Shown: positions 1 to 10,000 of the stretch, piece after piece | How the letters are laid out: each line of letters starts with the position of its first letter | Numbering within the stretch: the first letter of the stretch is position 1 | DNA from: Hymenobacter monticola | GTDB lineage: Bacteria > Bacteroidota > Bacteroidia > Cytophagales > Hymenobacteraceae | DNA: 64,000 nucleotides | Assembly (NCBI RefSeq): GCF_022811645.1 | Contig: NZ_CP094534.1 | Coordinates: 5,270,001-5,334,000 of the forward strand | Reading direction: 5' to 3' | Made by a program: the position numbers and the translations under genes | Notes under the pieces: generated by a model | Databases searched by the model: none | What the model was told of the DNA's origin: nothing | What the model saw: the letters and a program-made list of their open reading frames with translations, nothing else

Positions 1-516
1 GGCGCCGCCGCCCACGCTGCGCGCGGCCATGGTCACGGGCCCCACCAGGCGGGCGCTGTTGGTTTCCAAAGGGTCGGGGGCGGTGGGCAGCAGCACCAGT
101 GGGGTGGCCGTGGCAATGGTCACGAGGCCGTTGGTGAGGGTGAGGATGCCGGCCAGCGTGGCGTTCAGGTTCAAGGTCACGCCGGCAGGGTTGCTCACCG
201 TCAGGTTCTGCAGGGGCAAAGGACTGGAGCCGCTTAAGGTTTGCTGGGCTGTGCCGTTGGCGCGGAGCAGGGCCGCGGCGGCCGTGGGCGTGGTCACGGT
301 GCCGTTGTTGGTCAGGTTGCCGCCCACTTCCAGCTGGCCCTCGTTGGTGAGGGTGGTGCCGGCACCCACGTTCAGGTAGCCGGGCGAAGTCACCGTGCCA
401 CCGGGTCCTATATATAAGGTTGATGAGCCCGTGAGCGACACCTGAGCATGCACAGCTACTAGCGGCAAGCCGGCCAGCAGGCTCACGGGCAACAGCAAAA
501 AGTAGATATTTTTCAT
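1..516 (-). CDS. Secreted repeat-rich protein, N-terminal fragment
   Basis: The reading frame opens at an ATG at 516 and stays open to the window edge, so the C-terminus is missing. The first ~24 residues (MKNIYFLLLPVSLLAG...) form a clear Sec signal peptide ending near VHAQ. The mature part is rich in Gly, Thr, Asn and Leu, with repeats of the type LTNEGQLEVGGNLTNNGTVT that predict a beta-helix or adhesin-like extracellular protein. In this phylum such proteins usually end in a T9SS sorting domain, but that end lies outside the window. No enzymatic motif is visible. The identity as a secreted structural protein is inferred from composition only. Confidence 0.7.
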   Translation of the reverse strand, partial: MKNIYFLLLPVSLLAGLPLVAVHAQVSLTGSSTLYIGPGGTVTSPGYLNVGAGTTLTNEGQLEVGGNLTNNGTVTTPTAAAALLRANGTAQQTLSGSSPLPLQNLTVSNPAGVTLNLNATLAGILTLTNGLVTIATATPLVLLPTAPDPLETNSARLVGPVTMAARSVGGGA

Positions 517-820
517 GGCACGGACCGGGGTTGGAGGAGTGGCTGATTGACAGTGTCAAAGCAAGTCCATCACCTTCCCGAACCCCGTTCGGCTGCGTTG
601 CAAATGCGTTGGTGGCCGTTGCACCGCTTTGGCATTTGTTGCAAATGCATTCGCAATCGTGCCAAGGCCTTAAAATCCTCCCAGAAAATCCACAAAAAAC
701 CCGGTGAGCGAGGTGCCGCACCGGGTTGCTGTTGGGGGATATTTGGGTGAGTTTCGTCGTCGCGTCAAGCGCACGCAAAGCCTGTCGTGTCCTTCGTGAA
801 GGCATGGGGCCTTTCCGGTC
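517..820. other. Intergenic region with one terminator and a small palindrome
   Basis: About 300 bases without a credible gene. It holds the terminator of the large regulator gene (694-727) and an inverted repeat GCATTTG-TTG-CAAATGC at 632-648 that could be an operator for the secreted-protein gene starting at 516. A TTGCTTTG sequence on the minus strand at 557-564 resembles a -7 box with one mismatch. Nothing else is recognised. Confidence 0.4.
694..727 (-). terminator. Rho-independent terminator of the hybrid regulator gene
   Basis: A perfect 9-bp stem (AACCCGGTG at 698-706 with CACCGGGTT at 719-727) has a 12-nt loop and, on the minus strand, runs into a T-tract. It lies about 95 bases after the regulator's stop codon. 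Confidence 0.8.
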
Positions 821-3800
821 CTACTCCTCGCCTGCCTGCCGCGCTGCCGCACTGGGCGGGTAGCCGAACTGCCGCGAAAACGCCGTGGAGAAAGCGGCCG
901 GGCTGCCAAAGCCCACCTGGTACGACACCTCCGCCACCGTGCCCACCCGCACCTGTAGCAAGGCGTGCGCCCGCTGCAGGCGCGTGCCCCGGATGTACTC
1001 GCCCGGCGACTGCCCCGTGAGGGCCTTAAGCTTGCGGTGCACCTGCGTGCGGCTCATGCCAATGTCCTGCCCCATCTCATCCACGCCAAACGTTTCGTCG
1101 CCTAAGTGCTGCAACACCGATTCGTTCACCCGGCGCAAAAACTCCTGGTCGAGCGAGGGCAGCCCGGCCACGGCTGCCGCGTGCTCGGCCGCGTCTACGC
1201 CACGCACCGGGCGCGCTGCCGGAGCGGTGGTGGCCGGAGCGGTGGTGGCCGGCGCCGCTTTGGGCACTTCGGTGGGCGCGGCTTCGGGCTGGGTGGCGGT
1301 GGCGAAATGGGTGCGCACCCGCTGACGCAAAGCCAGCAGGTTGCGCACCTGGGCGCGCAGCTCGCGCGGGTTGAAGGGCTTGGCCAGGAAGGCATCAGCG
1401 CCGGTTTCGAGCCCCTCGAGCTTGGCGTCGGGCTCCGACTTGGCCGTGAGCAGCACCACCGGAATGTGGCTGGTCACGGGGTTGGTTTTGAGCTGTTCGC
1501 ATACCTGGTAGCCATTCAGGCCGGGCATCATCACGTCGCTTACTACTAAGTCGGGCACTTCGGCCTGGGCCAGGGCCACGCCGGCCCGGCCATCGGGGGC
1601 CAGCAGCACGCGGTAGCCGGCCGGCGCCAGCGTGGCCCGCACAAACTCGCGCACCTCGTCGTTGTCTTCAATCACCAGCACCACTTCGGCCTCGGCCTGG
1701 GGCGGCGTTGGCTCTTCTGTTAACTCCTCAGCAGCAGCGGGCGCCGGAGCCGGAGTACTGGTAGAGGCCCCGCCCAGCGTCACGGCCACAGGCCGCAGCC
1801 CCCGCGGCAGGTGCACCGTGAAGACGGCGCCGACACCGGGCTCGCTGCTCACCACCACGGTGCCGCCGTGCAGGGCCGTGAGCTCGCGCACCAACGCCAG
1901 GCCAATGCCCGTGCCGGTGCGCAGGTGTTCGGCGGCGGGGTTGCTAGCCTGGTAAAAACGGTCGAACAGGTGCGGCAGGTCTTCGGCGGCAATGCCGGGG
2001 CCGCTGTCGCGCACCTCAATGGCCACGCCCCCGACGGGCGTGGTAGCCGAAGGCGGCGTTTCGGCCACCGTCACGGTTACGGAACCACCGGCCGGGGTGA
2101 AACGCAAAGCGTTGGCCAACAGATTAGTCAGAATTTCTTCGAGCTTGCTGGCATCGAACACCAACGGCAGCGGGCCGGGCGGCGTGTGGCAGGTCAGCGT
2201 GATTTGACGGCTGTCGGCCAGCGAGGAAAAAGAGGCCACCAGCTGGCGCACCGTCGCGGCCGCATCGCCGGAGGTGGGCAGCAGGCGTAGGGCACCGGCT
2301 TCGAGCTTGCTCAGGTCGAGCAGCTGGTTGATGAGGCTGAGGAGCTTGCGGGCATTGCGCAGCACCAGGCCGCCCTGCCGGCGCACGGCCGGGTCGGTGG
2401 GCTCGGTGGCCAGCACCTCGGCCGGCCCCAGGATGAGGGTGAGCGGGGTGCGCAGCTCGTGGCTGACGTTGGTGAAGAAATCGGTTTTCACCCGGTCCAT
2501 CTCCTGCAGGTGGGCCAGGGCCTGGTGTTCGAGCCGGCGGTTGGCGCGGTCGCGCTCACGGGCTTTGGTATAGGCCCGCACCCCGTAGAGCACCAAACCA
2601 AACCCGCTGGCGTATAACACATAAGCCCACCACGTGCGCCACCACGGCGGCCGAATGCTGAACGAAAACCGCGCCGGCCGGGCGCTCCACACCCCTGCTT
2701 CGTTGGCTGCCTTCACCTCGAAGGTGTACTGGCCGGGGCCCAGGTTGGTGTAGGTGGCCGACGTGGCCGTGAGCGGCCCGGCCCAGTCGTCCTCAAACCC
2801 CAGCAGGCGGTACCGGTAGCGCACCTGGTCGGGGTTGGTGAGGCTGGCGCCGATGTAGTCGAAGGTAAGGTAGTTGAGCCGCGCGGGCAGTTCCATGCCG
2901 GGCGCGGCCGTGGTGTCTTTCAGGAAGATGCGCAGGCCGGTGAGCTGGGGCACGGGCGTCACGCGGTTGGCATGGGCGCGGGCGGGGTCGTAGTGCATCA
3001 GGCCGTTCATGGTGCCCACCCACAGCTGCTTTCCATCTTCCAGATACACCGCGTTCTGGTTGGTTTCCTGGCCCAAAAAGCCCTCGTGCAGGCCGTAGCT
3101 CACGGTGCGCTGCTGGCGCGGGTCGAAGCAGTCGAGGCCCCGGTTGGTGCCGGCCCACACCCGCCCGTCGCCGTCGCACTGCACAAAGAAGGGGTTGCTC
3201 GATTGCAAGCCGACTTCAGGGCCGAACGCGCGCACTTTTTTAGTGGCGGGCGAATAGCGCAGCACGCCCCGCCCAATGGTGCCCAGCCACAGCTGCCCAC
3301 TCGGGTCTTCCGAAATGGAGCCCAGGCTTAACGCCCCGGCCTGCCCGTCCAATCGCCGGAATGTGTCGTGCTCAGTGTCAACCTGAATGAGCCCCTGGTC
3401 GTCGCTGGCCAGCCACAGCCCGCCCGCCCGGTCCCGAAACACCTGCCAGAAGGCGTCCGAAATCAGCCCATCTTTCTTCGCACTGAGGGCCTTGAACTGC
3501 TGAGTGGCGGGGTCAAACACAAAAACCCCGTAGCCGAGCGTGACCAGCCACAGCCGGCCGCGCCGGTCCTCGGCCATGCTCATTACATGGCCGCGGGCCG
3601 CGGCCGGCAGTTGGTCAAAATACGTCCAGCGGCCGGTGGCGGGCGCGTAGCGGGCCACTTCGCGGTGGCTGCTCATCCACAAGTCGCCGCGCTGGTCGCG
3701 GCAGAGGCTGCGGATGTAGTGGTTGTCGGAGCCGCCGCGCACGGGTATCGGCCGGCTCAGCGCGCGCGGGTCGGCCGCGGCGGGCTGCAGCTCGGCAATG

Positions 3801-4891
3801 CCGTTGCGGGTGCCTATCCAGTAGCGGCCGTTGCCGATGGGCTGCACGGCCGTCACCTCGTTGTCGGGCAGGCCTTCGGGCTTGCCGTATTGCTGAAACC
3901 GCTCATCAGCCGGGTGCTGGGAAATGCCGTCGTCGTACACAAACCAGATGTTGCCTTCCCGGTCTTCCAGCAGGTCGTTGTTCACGTTGCTGTCGAGAAA
4001 GCCGCGGCTGGCCCGGCAGCGGAAGCGGCTGGCCCCGGCCGGCAGCTGAGCCAGGCCCGCGGCGGTGGTGGCCCACACGTTGCCGGCGTGGTCCTGCACC
4101 ACGCGCATGGCCGGGGCCGCGCACAGCCCCTCGGCCGGGCCGTAGCGGCGCACGCGCCAGGGCTGAGCGGCCGTTCCGGCCCCACTCAGGCGCACCAGCC
4201 CGTTGGGGGTGGCGCACCAAGTCAGGGTGTCGCTCACGCGCTGCACGTGGTTGATGGCCACATTTTGCACGTCGGGGGGCAGCGCCGGCGCGGAACCGCC
4301 GCGCGGGTCGAGCAGCATCAGGCCGACGGCGGTGCCTACCCACACCCGGCCGCCGGGCCCCGGCGCCACGCGTTGCACGGCGCGCGAGGGCAGTCCTTGG
4401 GCGGTGCCGTAGTGCGTCACGGTGGTATCGGCAGGGCCGCAGACGAGGCGAAACAGGCCGTCGCCGGGCGTGCCCACCCACACCACCTGGTTGCTGGCGG
4501 GCCACACGCAGGCCACGCTGGCCGGAATGCCCAGCCCGCGTGGGCGGCAGCGCCGCACCTGCCCGTCGGGCCGAATGAAGGACACGCCGCCGTAGCTGTG
4601 GCCCATCCACAGGGTGCCGTCGGGGGCCGCGGCCACGGCGCGCACATGGTTGTCGGGCAGGCCCTGGGCAGTGGTGCGGGTACGGAATTTCTGGCCGTCG
4701 AACACGCACACGCCGCCCTGGGTGCCAGCCCACAGGCGGCCCTGCCCGTCTTGGCAGATGGCGTACACCATGCTCTGCGGCAGGCCGTTGTCGAGGGTGT
4801 AGTCGCGCAGGGCCAGGGTTTGGGCCGCGGCCGCGTGGGCGCCAAGCAACCAAACGCTTAGCCCCAGTATCCTCCAGTGCGTGCGTTCCAT
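821..4891 (-). CDS. Hybrid two-component system sensor/AraC regulator
   Basis: A single 1356-residue polypeptide combines sensor, kinase and transcription factor. In order it shows a signal peptide (1-23), many beta-propeller repeats (about 35-660, recurring LWVGT/DREGNIWF-type motifs), a Y_Y_Y domain (about 670-735), one membrane segment (about 752-770), a HisKA helix with NVSHELRTPL (His near 810), an HATPase domain with an N-box (about 923), a receiver domain with phospho-acceptor Asp in SDVMMPG (about 1117) and a C-terminal AraC helix-turn-helix (last ~100 residues). The start at 4891 is preferred over an upstream in-frame start because it directly precedes the signal peptide. Family members sense polysaccharide breakdown products in the periplasm and control nearby utilisation loci; no such locus is adjacent here. 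TATATTGC at 4969-4976 is a possible -7 box. Confidence 0.93.
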   Translation of the reverse strand: MERTHWRILGLSVWLLGAHAAAAQTLALRDYTLDNGLPQSMVYAICQDGQGRLWAGTQGGVCVFDGQKFRTRTTAQGLPDNHVRAVAAAPDGTLWMGHSYGGVSFIRPDGQVRRCRPRGLGIPASVACVWPASNQVVWVGTPGDGLFRLVCGPADTTVTHYGTAQGLPSRAVQRVAPGPGGRVWVGTAVGLMLLDPRGGSAPALPPDVQNVAINHVQRVSDTLTWCATPNGLVRLSGAGTAAQPWRVRRYGPAEGLCAAPAMRVVQDHAGNVWATTAAGLAQLPAGASRFRCRASRGFLDSNVNNDLLEDREGNIWFVYDDGISQHPADERFQQYGKPEGLPDNEVTAVQPIGNGRYWIGTRNGIAELQPAAADPRALSRPIPVRGGSDNHYIRSLCRDQRGDLWMSSHREVARYAPATGRWTYFDQLPAAARGHVMSMAEDRRGRLWLVTLGYGVFVFDPATQQFKALSAKKDGLISDAFWQVFRDRAGGLWLASDDQGLIQVDTEHDTFRRLDGQAGALSLGSISEDPSGQLWLGTIGRGVLRYSPATKKVRAFGPEVGLQSSNPFFVQCDGDGRVWAGTNRGLDCFDPRQQRTVSYGLHEGFLGQETNQNAVYLEDGKQLWVGTMNGLMHYDPARAHANRVTPVPQLTGLRIFLKDTTAAPGMELPARLNYLTFDYIGASLTNPDQVRYRYRLLGFEDDWAGPLTATSATYTNLGPGQYTFEVKAANEAGVWSARPARFSFSIRPPWWRTWWAYVLYASGFGLVLYGVRAYTKARERDRANRRLEHQALAHLQEMDRVKTDFFTNVSHELRTPLTLILGPAEVLATEPTDPAVRRQGGLVLRNARKLLSLINQLLDLSKLEAGALRLLPTSGDAAATVRQLVASFSSLADSRQITLTCHTPPGPLPLVFDASKLEEILTNLLANALRFTPAGGSVTVTVAETPPSATTPVGGVAIEVRDSGPGIAAEDLPHLFDRFYQASNPAAEHLRTGTGIGLALVRELTALHGGTVVVSSEPGVGAVFTVHLPRGLRPVAVTLGGASTSTPAPAPAAAEELTEEPTPPQAEAEVVLVIEDNDEVREFVRATLAPAGYRVLLAPDGRAGVALAQAEVPDLVVSDVMMPGLNGYQVCEQLKTNPVTSHIPVVLLTAKSEPDAKLEGLETGADAFLAKPFNPRELRAQVRNLLALRQRVRTHFATATQPEAAPTEVPKAAPATTAPATTAPAARPVRGVDAAEHAAAVAGLPSLDQEFLRRVNESVLQHLGDETFGVDEMGQDIGMSRTQVHRKLKALTGQSPGEYIRGTRLQRAHALLQVRVGTVAEVSYQVGFGSPAAFSTAFSRQFGYPPSAAARQAGEE

Positions 4892-5045
4892 ATCCGACCG
4901 GCGTGTTGACGACCTAAGAATTTCACTACAAGGCATTACCTTGCCTATCCTGCAGCTTTAAATCTCTCGCAATATAGAGGCAACCACCTATTCAAACCTT
5001 TTGGTGATGGCACCATTTTTCTGGCTGCTGACGTTGGGCGTGTCG

Positions 5046-5053
5046 TATCTTTG
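5046..5053 (+). promoter_or_regulatory. Candidate -7 box (TATCTTTG) for clpX
   Basis: It matches the Bacteroidota -7 consensus TAnnTTTG, 52 bases before the GTG start. It overlaps an upstream in-frame TTG at 5051, which argues against that codon as the start. No convincing -33 TTG was found at the usual distance. Confidence 0.5.
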
Positions 5054-5104
5054 AACTTGCTTGGGCGCAAGCCAGCCCCTCCCACCCTATTCTATTCTCT
5101 CTCC

Positions 5105-6328
5105 GTGGCCGAAATATCCTGTTCCTTTTGCAATAAGAGCAAGCGCGAAGTCGCCGTTATGATTTCGGGCATCAACGCCCACATTTGCGAAAAATGCGTG
5201 GGCCAGGCCCAGCACATCCTCGACGAAGAGGCCAAAGCCCAGGACGCCAGCCGCCAGCCCAAGTTCAACCTCATCAAGCCGCGCGCCATCAAGGAGCACC
5301 TCGACCAGTACGTGGTGGGCCAGGACGAAGCCAAGCGCGTGATGGCCGTGGCCGTGTACAACCACTACAAGCGCCTGATGCAGAAGCCCTCCGACGACGA
5401 GGTGCAGATTGAGAAGTCGAACATCATCATGGTGGGCGAAACCGGCACCGGCAAAACCTTCCTGGCCCGCATGCTGGCCAAAATCCTGCAGGTGCCCTTC
5501 TGCATCGCCGACGCTACCGTTCTCACCGAGGCCGGCTACGTGGGCGAAGACGTGGAAAGCATCCTCACCCGCCTGCTGCAAGCCGCCGACTACAACCTCG
5601 AAGCCGCCGAGCGCGGCATCGTGTACATCGACGAAATCGACAAGATTGCCCGCAAGAGCGACAACCCCAGCATCACGCGCGACGTGAGCGGCGAGGGCGT
5701 GCAACAGGCCCTGCTCAAGCTGCTGGAAGGCACTAACATCAACGTGCCCCCGCAAGGCGGACGCAAGCACCCCGAGCAAAAGATGATTTCGGTGAACACT
5801 GAGAACATCCTCTTCATCTGCGGCGGCGCCTTCTCGGGCATCGACCGCATCATCAAGAGCCGCCTGAACACCAAGCCCCTGGGCTTCGCCAAAACCAACC
5901 TCGAAGAGCAGGTCGACACGCAGAACTTCCTGCGCTACGTGTCGGCCCAGGACATCAAGAGCTTCGGCCTCATCCCCGAGCTCATTGGCCGCCTGCCCGT
6001 GCTCACCCACCTCAACCCCCTGGACAAAGACACGCTGCGCATGATTCTGACCGAGCCCAAAAACTCGCTCGTGCGCCAGTACAAGCGCCTGTTCGGCATG
6101 GAAAACATCGAACTCAGCTTCACCGAAGACGCCCTGGAGTACATCGTGGAGAAAGCCGACGAGTACCGCCTCGGCGCGCGCGGCCTGCGCTCCATCTGCG
6201 AGAGCATCATGACCGATGCCATGTTCGAAATGCCTTCGGAAGAAGACGCCAGCCACCTGCAAATCAACTTGAGCTACTGCCGTAGCAAGTTCGAGAAGTC
6301 GACCCTGCGCCACATGCGGGCGGCGTAG
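5105..6328 (+). CDS. clpX: ATP-dependent Clp protease ATP-binding subunit ClpX
   Basis: 407 residues. ClpX is the AAA+ unfoldase that feeds substrates to ClpP in the cytoplasm. The N-terminal C4 zinc finger is visible (Cys6, Cys9, Cys28, Cys31), followed by Walker A GETGTGKT (about 112-119), Walker [10 protein letters not shown] (about 172-180), the pore loop region and the C-terminal small domain. GTG at 5105 gives the canonical start MAEISCSFC; a longer TTG start would fall inside the promoter's -7 box. ClpP is not adjacent: the flanking genes are an oppositely oriented regulator and an unknown gene. It ends in a very strong terminator. Confidence 0.97.
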   Translation: MAEISCSFCNKSKREVAVMISGINAHICEKCVGQAQHILDEEAKAQDASRQPKFNLIKPRAIKEHLDQYVVGQDEAKRVMAVAVYNHYKRLMQKPSDDEVQIEKSNIIMVGETGTGKTFLARMLAKILQVPFCIADATVLTEAGYVGEDVESILTRLLQAADYNLEAAERGIVYIDEIDKIARKSDNPSITRDVSGEGVQQALLKLLEGTNINVPPQGGRKHPEQKMISVNTENILFICGGAFSGIDRIIKSRLNTKPLGFAKTNLEEQVDTQNFLRYVSAQDIKSFGLIPELIGRLPVLTHLNPLDKDTLRMILTEPKNSLVRQYKRLFGMENIELSFTEDALEYIVEKADEYRLGARGLRSICESIMTDAMFEMPSEEDASHLQINLSYCRSKFEKSTLRHMRAA

Positions 6329-6342
6329 CAGCACTTCACCTT

Positions 6343-6396
6343 TTAGCCAAAGCAAAAGAGCGGCCCACCTGTGGGCCGCTCTTTTGCTTTGGCTAA
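6343..6396. terminator. Bidirectional terminator, 26-bp perfect stem
   Basis: Arms 6343-6368 and 6371-6396 are perfectly complementary with only two unpaired bases between them. The stem has a GC core (GCGGCCCAC) flanked by A/T-rich parts, so it can work in both directions between clpX and the convergent gene. Its right arm contains the stop codon of that convergent gene (6393-6395). Confidence 0.85.
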
Positions 6397-7001
6397 TATC
6401 CCCTGATTTTTAGCCAGGTAATCATTCGTTGGCTGGGACTGATAAAGCGGCCGGCTTTGTTTAGCCGCTTCACCATGTCTTGGTTGTCACAGGAACGAAT
6501 CAGGAAATAATCATCCGTCAGGACACCGTCGCAAAAGTCCTGCTTGGCTCTCGACCAAGTTGCGAACTCAGTTTGGTCGATGAGCTTTTTGTCTTTAGTG
6601 TAAGTCCTGATTTGGAAAAAGTATTCCCGGTCCCCACCCGGTGTGTTGCTCAACACGTTGTCATACATCAGCACCAGCTTGGCAGAAAAGTTTTGCGTCA
6701 CGATTAGCGAATCGTCATAAACGACATAGTCCCGAGCCCGCCACGTCCATTTTCTTTTTGTTTCCCGGTTGTAGTACTCAGTGGTGTCCATTGCTACCCG
6801 GTATTCCGCCGGACTGAGCAACTCCCGGAGCTGACGGGGGTTGGTAATTGGCAATAAGTTAGAATCTTCCACCAAATCCACAAGGCCCCGGTCGGGGCTG
6901 CAATCGATGGCAAGCAGATGCCCAGCACTGAAATATGCCCGCACAAGGCAAGCGCTGCAAAATAGCCCTACTCCCCAAAGCACGAGTCCTTTCCTACGCA
7001 T
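6393..7001 (-). CDS. Hypothetical exported protein
   Basis: 202 residues, not recognised. The N-terminus (MRRKGLVLWGVGLFCSACLV) is a signal peptide or lipoprotein-like segment with Cys15 and Cys18; it could be a lipoprotein but the lipobox is not canonical. The rest is charged and aromatic-rich with no repeats and no catalytic motif I can identify. Base composition is clearly lower in GC than its neighbours, which may mean recent acquisition. It stands alone between two strong terminators, so it is probably a single-gene transcript. Confidence 0.75.
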   Translation of the reverse strand: MRRKGLVLWGVGLFCSACLVRAYFSAGHLLAIDCSPDRGLVDLVEDSNLLPITNPRQLRELLSPAEYRVAMDTTEYYNRETKRKWTWRARDYVVYDDSLIVTQNFSAKLVLMYDNVLSNTPGGDREYFFQIRTYTKDKKLIDQTEFATWSRAKQDFCDGVLTDDYFLIRSCDNQDMVKRLNKAGRFISPSQRMITWLKIRGY

Positions 7002-7020
7002 AGCTTTGATAATAACTCAT

Positions 7021-7050
7021 AAAAAAGCCCGTCAATTGACGGGCTTTTTT
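7021..7050. terminator. Bidirectional terminator, 30-nt perfect palindrome
   Basis: The palindrome has GCCCGTCAATTGACGGGC at its centre, flanked by six A on the left and six T on the right. It lies 28 bases past the stop of the metalloprotease gene, which it should terminate on the minus strand. Confidence 0.85.
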
Positions 7051-7078
7051 ATTGAGCTGAAATGAATCAACGCGATTT

Positions 7079-10000
7079 CTACTCTACCACCACGCGCTGG
7101 ATGCTGGGCGCGCGGCCCGGCGTCTGCACGCTCAACAGGTAAGTGCCCGAGGCCAGGCCGGCCGTGGGTACCTCGGTGCCGCTGCCGCCGAAGCTACGGG
7201 TGCTCACCACCTGGCCCAGCACGTTGTAGAGCGTGAGGGTGGCCGAAGCGGCCGGCACGGCCAGCTTCACGTGCAGGGCGCCTTTGCCCGCCACGGGGTT
7301 GGGCCACACGCTGAACTCGCTCTTGGCGGCGTTGGCGGTGGACGAAATCACCGTTACGGTGAACAGCGTGCCGTTGCTGGCGCCGCCGGGCGTGGTCACC
7401 ACCACGTTGCCGGTGCTGGCGTTGGTGGGCACGGTGAAGGTGATGGTGGTGGCGTTTACCACGACCAGGTTGCTCACGTTCTGACCGTTGATGGTAACGG
7501 AAGTAGCGTTGGAGAAGTCCGTACCCGTTACAGTGACCGTGGTGCCCACCGGGCCGCTCACCGGGCTCAGGCTGGTAACAACCGGCGCGGGCGGCACGCA
7601 GCTCACATTCAGCGCGAACGCGCCGGTAGCCGTGCCGTAGCCGCCCACCATGACGTAATAGGTGGTGCCCAAGGTCGAGTTGAACGTAACGGCCGATGCA
7701 GTCGCACGGGCAGCGCAGTTGGCATCGTCGTTAGAACCCACGCAGATGAAGGTACCGCAGGCACCGCGATACACAAAGAGCTTGGTATCGAACCGGGTGG
7801 CCGTCGCGCAAGTCGAAACCGTGATGGCGCGGCCCGTTCCCACAATGCTGTAGAACACCCCGCCGCCGTCGACGGTCTCGCCGCCGCAGCTACCGGTCGG
7901 GTCGCTGGCGGTGGTGGCCCCTACGGTGGTACCGGTCACAGTCTGGCCGCAAGTGACGGCAATGGCATCGGCGCAGAGGTCGTTGGCCAGCACGGGCACC
8001 GTGAAGACAGTTGTCGAAGTACCGGGGCCGCCCAGAGCGGTTACGCCGATGAAGCCCGTAGTAGCGCCGGCGGGCACCGTCACTGTAATCTGCGTAGCTG
8101 AAACGACGGTGAACGTCGTCGCTGCTGTGCCGTTGAACGTCACCTGCGTGGCGCCCGTGAAGTTGGTGCCCGTAATGGTCACCACCGTGCCGGGTCGGCC
8201 GAAGGCGGGCGTGAACGAAGTAATGGTCGGCGCCGGAATCACCGTAAATACGGCGGTGGAAGCAGTCGTGCCCGTAGGCGCCGTCAGGCCAATGACGCCG
8301 GTAGTGGCACCGGCGGGCACGGTCACGGTAACCTGCGTAGCCGAGTTAACAGTTAAGGTCGTCGCTATCGTGCCGTTGAACGTCACCTGCGTAGCGCCCG
8401 TGAAGTTGGTGCCCGTGATGACCACCGTGCTACCCACCGCGCCGCTGGTGGGCGTGAAGCTGGTGATGGTGGGCGGGGCACCCACAATGAACGGCATGGC
8501 CGAAGTGGCCGTGCCCACCGGCGTGGTGATGGTGATGGCGCCCGTGGTGGTGCCAGCGGCTACCGTAGCCGTCAGCTGCGTGGCCGAGACCACCGTGAAG
8601 TTGGTCGCAGGCGTGCCGTTGAAGCTAACGGCCGTGGCGCCCGTGAAATTGGAACCCAAGATGGTTACCACCGTGCCGGCCAAGCCACCGCCCGGCGTGA
8701 AGCTGGTGATGGTAGGCCCTACCGCGGGCGGGGTGATGGTGAAGTTGGCGTTTGAGATGTCGAAGAAGTAGTTGTCGGCGGCTTCCACCATGATGCGCGC
8801 TTGGGTTTCGGCGGTAGCGGGGCTGGGAGCCACCACCACGGCCGAGCCGTTGTTGGGCACGTTCGCGGCGAGAACGGTGGGGTACGTCAGGCCGCCGTCG
8901 AGGCTGAGGCGGATGTTAACCAGCGTGCAGCTCACGGGGGCGGCCACGGTGTTGGCCACGTCCCAGGTCACGGTTTGGGCGGCGCCGCCAATCCAGCTCA
9001 CGGCCGTATTGGGGGACTGCACCACGAAGGGGCCGGCCGCGCTGGTAACGCTCAGGCTCACCGTCGGGCTGTAGTCCACGCCGCCGATGGTACCCGCCGG
9101 GCCGACGTGCTCGTCGCGGGCCGTGCAGCGGAAGTTCAGCGAGCGGGTCACCGTGGGCAGGCGCTCACCAATAACGGTGGTGTTGTTCACCAGGTCCGTG
9201 ATGCGCGGAAAGTAGCGGGTACCACTGGTGAGGGGCACAAACGAGCGGAACAGGGGCACGTTTGAATTGGCCACCTGGGCGGCGTTGGGGGCCTGCTGGG
9301 GGCCAAGGTCCAGCTCTTCCCACATGTAGGTTAAGGCGTCGTTCTCCGCGTCAGTGGCCGTGGCCGTCAGCTTAAAAGGCGTGCTAATGGGCAGGGTTTT
9401 GCCACTGGCGGGGGCCGTTACCACGGGCGCCGTGTTGCCGGTAGCCGAAGCGGTGCTGCAGGTCGTGCCATCAATGAAGGCCCGCATCTCCTGGTAGTTG
9501 CCCGTGTGGAAGGTCGGGTCCGAGTGGGGCTGCAGGTCATTGGCCGTGCCGCAGATGCCTGCATAGGCCATAATGGTCGTGCCCGAACCGGGCTCCCAGG
9601 CCGTGTTGGCGTTGCGGTTGCCGCCGCCGCAGCTGCCGGCATTGCCATTGAAGGGGTGGTTGCCGCTGAACTGGTGGCCCATTTCGTGAGCCACGTAGTC
9701 GATGTCGAAAGCATCGCCCACCGGGCTATTCGAACCGGTCAGCCCACGGGCTTTGCTCGTGCCGCACACCACGCCCAGGCCGGCAACGCCGCCGCCGCCC
9801 GTGCCCACCAAGTGGCCGATGTCGTAGTTGGCCGCGCCGATGATGGCGTTGACGTTGGTTTGGTTGGCCGGCAAGTCGCCACTGGTGTTGGCGTAAGGGT
9901 CGGTGGTTGCGTCGGTGTATATCAGCGAGCTGTTGTTGGCCACCAGCACCAGGCGCACGGCCAGTTCCTTCTCGTACACGCCCACCACGCGGTTTACGGT

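Noticed and set aside
3368..4861. A 497-residue open frame antisense to the hybrid regulator
   Set aside because: Opposite clear propeller repeats; the composition is typical of antisense frames.
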